Positions 59,294-64,000 of a DNA stretch of 64,000 nucleotides are shown one piece after another. The DNA lies in the NCBI GenBank assembly GCA_910586965.1, contig CAJUMF010000015.1, positions 28,565 through 92,564 of the forward strand, given 5' to 3'. This DNA comes from an uncultured Dorea sp. (GTDB lineage Bacteria > Bacillota > Clostridia > Lachnospirales > Lachnospiraceae). The notes below the pieces were generated by a model, which saw only the letters and a program-made list of their open reading frames with translations, searched no databases and was not told where the DNA came from. Every line of letters begins with the position of its first letter. The first letter of the stretch is position 1. A program made the translations under genes and the position numbers.

Positions 59294-61054
59294 ATGAGAT
59301 GGAGAGATAAAAATTGGAGAAAGCTTGTGACAGGTATGTCGATTGCGTTGTTTGCTGCTTTACTGCTGTCCAAGGAAGTGATGGCTCATAATATTCCAGC
59401 CTACCAGCAAAAGGATATCTACGAGACGGAGAGGGTAACGATTACAGGAATAACCATTGATGAAGTGATTAATGCAACGGTCAGTCCGGTGGTGACCAGA
59501 CCAGTGACGCAGCCGGTCGTATTTAAAATCTTCAATAGTACGAGACAGGAGGTCGAACAGACGGTAACGGCACAGGACGGGAAGCTTCCGGAGCTAAGTC
59601 TGGTAAACAATCACAACTATATCATCTTTGCAGAAGACACACAATACAGGATGCCGCATGTATATGTCTGGGTCAAAGACGGTTCTCTGTATAATATTAA
59701 AAGTGATTTCTCTGACGGGGTTTATGATTACAAAAAGGTTAGCAATCTGCGCTTATATAAAAGGGAGAATCAGAATCCGGAGTCAGACAGACGTGTGACG
59801 GCAGATACCCAGATTCTTTATGGGAATGCGCCGCTGCCGAAAGTTAAGGTAAAGCTGGTCAGCGATATAGAGACGATCGAGACCGTGTGTATTGACGGAA
59901 AATTGGCCATAGAAGATGAAAATACCGGTGAGACAAGATATCCGGCGCTTTGGGAGGATGTGACCTATATGGTCATAGTGGAAGACGAAAGATACGGCGC
60001 GGCACCGTTCCCGCTCGTTGCAAAGGATAAAGCAGAATACATGGAAGGAAAGTATTTCTATGACCATTCGGACTGTAAGCGGATGGATGTAGGGAAGCAT
60101 TATCTTGTAAATAAAGCGGAGATACATAAGGATGATACAACGATTGTCATCTCGTCTGGCAGCACAGTGATAGAGGGACTTAATTTTAAAGATTTCATTG
60201 CGTTGGAGCATAAGCTTGACGGAATCACTGTAGGGGAGCTTGGGGGAAATGATTACGATATCTTCGATATTAAAGTGATCAATCCTCATAGATGGGAAGT
60301 GTCAAAGCTTGCTGACGGTGAGTACAGAATTACCAAAAAGACTGAGGGAAATAAGAAAGTTAAAAATGTTTATTATGTGGATAATGAAGACAAGCTGAAA
60401 AAGCTGGACTTTGACAGGTTAGATGATCGTACGGTCCGCTTCACGATGAACAGTCTGTCCTTATATCCCATTGTGATGGAGTACGAAGCAGGAACCGCGC
60501 CTGCTGACGAGACGCCGAAGGCGGTAAAGGTAGCAGGAATCACTATAAATACATCTGCTTCCTATGAGATAGCCGCAGGCAGGAAAGTAAAACTCACCGC
60601 AGAGGTTTCTCCGGCTAATGCGTCAGATAAAACTGTTGAATGGAAGTCTTCGAATACCAGATATGCGGTTGTAAATTCGGCAGGGAAAGTTACGACAAAA
60701 AAGGCGGGAGCCGGAAAGACGGTTAAGATTATCGCTGCCGCGAAGGATGGAAGCGGAAAAAAGAGTGAGTGTAAGATCAAGATCATGAAGCATGTGGTTA
60801 AGAAGATCAGCCTGAAAGCCCAAAAGACAGTGAAAGCCGGGAAGAAGATAAGGATAAAAGCGACAGTAAAGACAACCGGAAAAAAGGCAAACAAGAAATT
60901 AGAATGGAAATCTTCGAATACAGCATATGCAGCAGTGAACGAAAAAGGTGTGGTAACAGCGAAAAAAGCAGGGAAAGGGAAGACGGTTAAGATTACCGCT
61001 AAAGCGACGGACGGAACCGGAAAGAAAAAGACGGTTGCCATTAAGATAAGATAG
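59294..61054 (+). CDS. Secreted modular protein with Big_2 repeats, paralogue of the 50126 protein
   Basis: Exported protein (586 aa). Signal peptide about 1-36 (LFAALLLSKEVMA). It lacks the IPT-like first module of the 50126 protein but shares its central domain (about 50-400: INPHRWEVSKLADGEYRITKK, VRFTMNSLSLYPIVMEY) and two C-terminal Big_2 repeats (about 415-586). TATAAT at 59240-59245 is preceded by a run of seven G and no matched -35 box, so expression may have changed after the IS insertion. It is followed by 61089 in the same operon, like the 50126-52452 pair. Confidence 0.8.
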   Translation: MRWRDKNWRKLVTGMSIALFAALLLSKEVMAHNIPAYQQKDIYETERVTITGITIDEVINATVSPVVTRPVTQPVVFKIFNSTRQEVEQTVTAQDGKLPELSLVNNHNYIIFAEDTQYRMPHVYVWVKDGSLYNIKSDFSDGVYDYKKVSNLRLYKRENQNPESDRRVTADTQILYGNAPLPKVKVKLVSDIETIETVCIDGKLAIEDENTGETRYPALWEDVTYMVIVEDERYGAAPFPLVAKDKAEYMEGKYFYDHSDCKRMDVGKHYLVNKAEIHKDDTTIVISSGSTVIEGLNFKDFIALEHKLDGITVGELGGNDYDIFDIKVINPHRWEVSKLADGEYRITKKTEGNKKVKNVYYVDNEDKLKKLDFDRLDDRTVRFTMNSLSLYPIVMEYEAGTAPADETPKAVKVAGITINTSASYEIAAGRKVKLTAEVSPANASDKTVEWKSSNTRYAVVNSAGKVTTKKAGAGKTVKIIAAAKDGSGKKSECKIKIMKHVVKKISLKAQKTVKAGKKIRIKATVKTTGKKANKKLEWKSSNTAYAAVNEKGVVTAKKAGKGKTVKITAKATDGTGKKKTVAIKIR

Positions 61055-61088
61055 TGGACAGACAGAAAAAGAAAGGAAGACAAAAAAC

Positions 61089-61841
61089 ATGAAGAAAATC
61101 ACACAAAAGATTATTGCAGGGCTGGTATCGTTGGCAATGATATTAGGCAGCTTTGCGGGGATGGGACTTGAGGTTAAGGCTTCAGGGGTAGAAGGATATC
61201 CGACGACGCTGAAAGTGAAAGTAGTGGATGAAGAGGGAAATCCGGTATCAGGGGTACAATTATATTTGCAATCAACAGAATATGAAGCAAATGGTAGTAA
61301 GATGTTTAAATCTGCTACAGAAATGGATGGGAAAGCAGAGTACCAGTGTGATAATTATGAGTTGGGAGAAGATGAAGATATATATGAACTTCAACCTGTT
61401 AAAGAAAGTGATTACACATGTGATGCACCTGTAAAAGTTACCTTTGCAATGGATGATGATTGGAATACATATGTTGCCACGGCTGGTGATATGGACCCAT
61501 ATACTGGGGAAGAGATAGTTTTTGTAGTAAAGAGTAATGTGCCCACAAACCCAACAACGTTAAAGGCGAAATTGCAGGATGCAAAAGGAAATCCGGTATC
61601 AGGGGTACAGCTTTGTCTGACGCCATCACAAGGAGAAGAAAAGTTATTTAAAACTGCTACAGGAACCGATGGTAAAGCAGAATACCAATGTGATAATTCG
61701 GAAGCAAAAGGAAATGCTTATGAACTGCAAACCGTTGAAGGGAGCAGATATGTATGTAAAGAGCCTGTTAAAGTAACTTTTGAAACAGATGATAAAAATA
61801 ATACGTATATTGCTGCAGCGGGTGATATATGCTCTAAATGA
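61089..61841 (+). CDS. Secreted Cna-B-like repeat protein, truncated at its 3' end
   Basis: Exported protein (250 aa). The signal peptide (about 1-30) is clearly paralogous to that of the 52452 protein. Two Cna-B-like modules follow (about 37-145 and 155-245, both with GNPVSGVQL, GKAEYQCDN and NTYxAxAGD). In module 1 the chain continues after AGDM; in module 2 it reads AGDICSK and stops exactly where the inverted repeat of the incoming transposon begins. The missing part was probably FIVAR/Big_2 modules. It lies 34 bases after its operon partner. Confidence 0.75.
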   Translation: MKKITQKIIAGLVSLAMILGSFAGMGLEVKASGVEGYPTTLKVKVVDEEGNPVSGVQLYLQSTEYEANGSKMFKSATEMDGKAEYQCDNYELGEDEDIYELQPVKESDYTCDAPVKVTFAMDDDWNTYVATAGDMDPYTGEEIVFVVKSNVPTNPTTLKAKLQDAKGNPVSGVQLCLTPSQGEEKLFKTATGTDGKAEYQCDNSEAKGNAYELQTVEGSRYVCKEPVKVTFETDDKNNTYIAAAGDICSK

Positions 61842-61895
61842 CTTCTTAATCACGAGATTTTCTCATGGTTAGTGAAGAACCCATTTAGAGCATAT
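61827..61895. repeat. Long imperfect hairpin at the left end of the transposon
   Basis: ATATGCTCTAAATG (61827-61840) and CATTTAGAGCATAT (61882-61895) are perfect 14-base inverted copies; the sequence between (61841-61881) continues the pairing imperfectly. It straddles the end of the truncated gene and precedes the recombinase, so it may contain the element end or attachment site, or act as a terminator. Confidence 0.65.
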
Positions 61896-61917
61896 TTCAT
61901 GAAAGGAGGCAGACGCT

Positions 61918-63798
61918 ATGACGAAAACCAAAATCACTCCATTATACGAGAGATTGAGCCGTGACGATGAATTGAATGGGGAATCCAACTCCATCAGCAA
62001 CCAGAAATCCATGCTGGAAGATTACGCCCGCCGCAACGGTTTTCCCAACCCGACCCATTTCACGGACGATGGAATCTCCGGAACCCGGTTCGACCGACCC
62101 GGATTCACCGCCATGATGGAGGAAGTGGAGGCCGGGAACGTGGAGGCAATCATCATCAAAGACATGAGCCGCCTGGGGCGTGATTATCTCAAAGTCGGCC
62201 AGGTCATGGAAATCCTGCGGCAGAGAGGCGTCCGGCTGATCGCCATCAATGACGGGGTGGACAGCGCCAACGGAGAGAATGATTTTACCCCGTTCTTGAA
62301 CATCATGTATGAATTTTACGCCAGAGATACCAGCCGCAAGATTAAATCTGTATTCAAGGCAAAAGGCATGAGCGGCAAACACCTGACAGGTACTGTCATT
62401 TACGGCTACTTGTGGGACGAAAAGCGGGAACACTGGATTGTGGACGAAGAAGCCGCTGACGTGGTGCGCCGGATATTCGCTATGACTTTGGACGGACACG
62501 GCCCCTACCAGATTGCGAACCGGCTGTCACAGGAAAAGATTGAGATACCTTCCCTGCACCTTTCCCATTACGGGGAGGGCGTGAATCAATCCAAGACGTT
62601 TAAAGACCCTTATGGCTGGGGTTCTTCCACTATCGTCAATATCCTGAAAAAGCGTGAGTATTTAGGCCACACCATCAACTTTAAGACCCGCAAACATTTC
62701 AAGGACAAGAAAAGCCACTACGTTGACGAAGATGAATGGGTAATCTTCGAGAACACCCACGCCGCCATTATCGACCCGGAAACCTTTGAGAATGTGCAGA
62801 GAATCCGCTCCAATGTGAAGCGTTACCCGGACGGCTGGGGAGAAGCCGCCCCGCTCACCGGCCTGCTCTACTGTGCCGACTGCGGCGGCAAGATGTACGT
62901 CCACCGCACCAACAACGGCAAGCGTATCTCACAGTATACCTGTTCCCAATATAGCAAGGTTCCGGTCGGCGTTCTCTGCTCCACGCAGCACCGAATCAAC
63001 GAAAGCGCCGTCCTGACACTGGTTTCCGATATGCTCCGGGCGATTGCGGAGTATTCCAGAAACGACCGGGCAGAGTTTATCAAAGCGGTTCAGGAAACCC
63101 AGGCCGAGCAGCAGGCCAGCGACATCACCAGAAAGCGGAAACGGCTGGCGGCGGCACAGAAACGGGTCGGGGAACTGGAAAAACTGATATGCAAGATTTA
63201 TGAGGACAATGTGCTGGGCAAGCTGCCGGACGCAAGATACGCCGCCCTGGACGCACAGTACGCAAAGGAGCAGGAATCCCTTTCCGGCGAGATTGTCGAA
63301 CTGGAAAAGGCAATCGCCGGATATGAGCAGAGCCGGAAATCAGCGGAGAAATTTATCGCCCTTGTTGACAAGTATGAGAATTTTGACAACCTGACTACCA
63401 CCATGCTGAATGAGTTTGTGGAGAAAATCCTTGTCCATGAGCGTGACCGAAAAGGCAGTGCTGAAACCACGCAGGAGGTTGAGATTTACTTCAATTTTGT
63501 CGGGAGGTATATACCGCCCCACTTCGGGGAAGTGAACCTCACGCCGGAGGAACTGGAAGCCCTGCGGAAAAAGGAGGAACGCAAGGACAAGCTACACCAG
63601 GCGTATCTCCGGCGCAAAGCCAACGGGACACAAAAACGGTACGAAAATAAAATCAGGGCAAAGAAAAAGGCTGAAATCGAGGCAAAGAAAGCCGCTATCC
63701 GTGCCGAGGATATGGAAAAAGGCGTGTTTATCCCGGCCAGCAACCTGCCAAAAAAAGAACCCCAAAAAGCACCAGTACCGGACAGAGCCGCTATGTAG
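61918..63798 (+). CDS. Large serine recombinase
   Basis: Site-specific recombinase (626 aa). The resolvase domain has the nucleophile Ser near residue 14 (LYERLSRDDE), DDGISGTRFDRPGF and KDMSRLGRDYLKVG with the active-site Arg residues. A recombinase domain (about 165-290: GYLWDEKREHWIVDEEAADVVRRIF) and a zinc ribbon (LLYCADCGGKMY, CSQYSK, LCS) follow, then a coiled-coil (about 400-500) and a basic tail. AAAGGAGG lies 8 bases before the ATG. It would excise and insert the element; similar proteins use GA dinucleotide crossovers. Confidence 0.95.
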   Translation: MTKTKITPLYERLSRDDELNGESNSISNQKSMLEDYARRNGFPNPTHFTDDGISGTRFDRPGFTAMMEEVEAGNVEAIIIKDMSRLGRDYLKVGQVMEILRQRGVRLIAINDGVDSANGENDFTPFLNIMYEFYARDTSRKIKSVFKAKGMSGKHLTGTVIYGYLWDEKREHWIVDEEAADVVRRIFAMTLDGHGPYQIANRLSQEKIEIPSLHLSHYGEGVNQSKTFKDPYGWGSSTIVNILKKREYLGHTINFKTRKHFKDKKSHYVDEDEWVIFENTHAAIIDPETFENVQRIRSNVKRYPDGWGEAAPLTGLLYCADCGGKMYVHRTNNGKRISQYTCSQYSKVPVGVLCSTQHRINESAVLTLVSDMLRAIAEYSRNDRAEFIKAVQETQAEQQASDITRKRKRLAAAQKRVGELEKLICKIYEDNVLGKLPDARYAALDAQYAKEQESLSGEIVELEKAIAGYEQSRKSAEKFIALVDKYENFDNLTTTMLNEFVEKILVHERDRKGSAETTQEVEIYFNFVGRYIPPHFGEVNLTPEELEALRKKEERKDKLHQAYLRRKANGTQKRYENKIRAKKKAEIEAKKAAIRAEDMEKGVFIPASNLPKKEPQKAPVPDRAAM

Positions 63799-63837
63799 GC
63801 GGCTGGCATATCACAGAAAGGACAAGGAGGCATACAC

Positions 63838-64000
63838 ATGAATGGACTGACTTATACAAAAGTTGGCGATTACTATATCCCGAATTTGGTATTGAAGGAG
63901 CAGCCGGACACGCCAATCGGCAGGTATGGGCGCATGAGGCTCCGTTATCTGAAAGAACACCGGAAAGGGCTGTATACCAGCCTGCTCCTGACGGAAAAAC
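63838..64000 (+). CDS. TnpV-like transposon protein, 3' truncated by window edge
   Basis: The first 54 residues (MNGLTYTKVGDYYIPNLVL, GRYGRMRLRYLKEHR) match the small TnpV-type proteins found in Clostridia transposons. AAGGAGG lies 7 bases before the ATG. The rest is outside the window. Function unknown; it usually accompanies a recombinase. Confidence 0.8.
   Translation, partial: MNGLTYTKVGDYYIPNLVLKEQPDTPIGRYGRMRLRYLKEHRKGLYTSLLLTEK

Larger units (their letters stand above)
61842..64000 (+). mobile_element. Left part of a serine-recombinase transposon or ICE, runs off the window
   Basis: From about 61826 the sequence changes to higher GC and different codon use. It encodes a large serine recombinase followed by TnpV, as in Clostridia transposons. 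The right end is outside the window, so cargo and exact ends cannot be given. Confidence 0.75.

Noticed and set aside
1..64000. CRISPR array or Cas genes
   Set aside because: No regularly spaced direct repeats of 24-40 bases and no Cas-like protein were seen.

Overview
The window reads as a chromosome segment of a gut Firmicute, most like a Lachnospiraceae (Clostridia). The evidence is strong AGGAGG ribosome sites, a Clostridia-type housekeeping set (polA, coaE, xpt, tmcAL, mgtE, pta-ackA), Bce/FtsX-type ABC exporters with two-component systems, EFR1 ferredoxin and DegV proteins, Rpn-nuclease remnants, and a large serine recombinase followed by a TnpV gene. I cannot name the species from sequence alone.

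Layout. 0-2 kb: end of a Na+:solute symporter and a HAD phosphatase. 2.2-7.2 kb: response regulator, sensor kinase, ABC ATPase and FtsX permease, a typical antimicrobial-peptide sensing/export module with 11-bp-spaced direct repeats before the ABC pair. 7.4-10.1 kb: an envelope operon (GT2 glycosyltransferase, permuted papain-like enzyme, flippase-like membrane protein). 10.2-12.0 kb: two decayed genes. 12.1-16.9 kb: xpt, then a lipoprotein sugar-binding protein paired with a large hybrid kinase. 17-18.3 kb: tRNA-Leu(CAA), and a GH5 glycosidase translationally coupled to a small XRE regulator. 18.5-24.4 kb: polA, coaE, a metallo-hydrolase, DegV and EFR1. 24.7-30.5 kb: an Rpn pseudogene, an HD protein, a divergent MerR/SDR pair with a textbook MerR operator, and a second ABC exporter pair.

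30.5-43.2 kb is accessory DNA. It holds an inverted-repeat element, a G-rich tract, a compact convergent locus that looks like a type I toxin-antitoxin system, an orphan ABC ATPase with a damaged signature motif, a PIN toxin-antitoxin pair, a second two-component system, an AbiEi regulator that has lost its toxin, a 4.5-kb array of small secreted and small membrane proteins with visible tandem duplication, membrane-anchored XRE and BlaI regulators, and the first 29 codons of a lost FtsX permease. 43.2-50 kb returns to housekeeping genes.

50-62 kb is a family of modular, lysine-rich secreted proteins built from shared Cna-B/SpaA-like, IPT-like, FIVAR and Big_2 modules, with a conserved promoter block. 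An IS1182-family element sits inside it. Its last gene is cut at the edge of an incoming transposon whose recombinase and TnpV genes run off the right end.

The candidates I consider most worth testing are the type I toxin-antitoxin locus (31.0-31.4 kb), the secreted/membrane protein array (36.8-41.3 kb), and a long promoter motif shared exactly between the glycosyltransferase operon and the ghost ABC permease.
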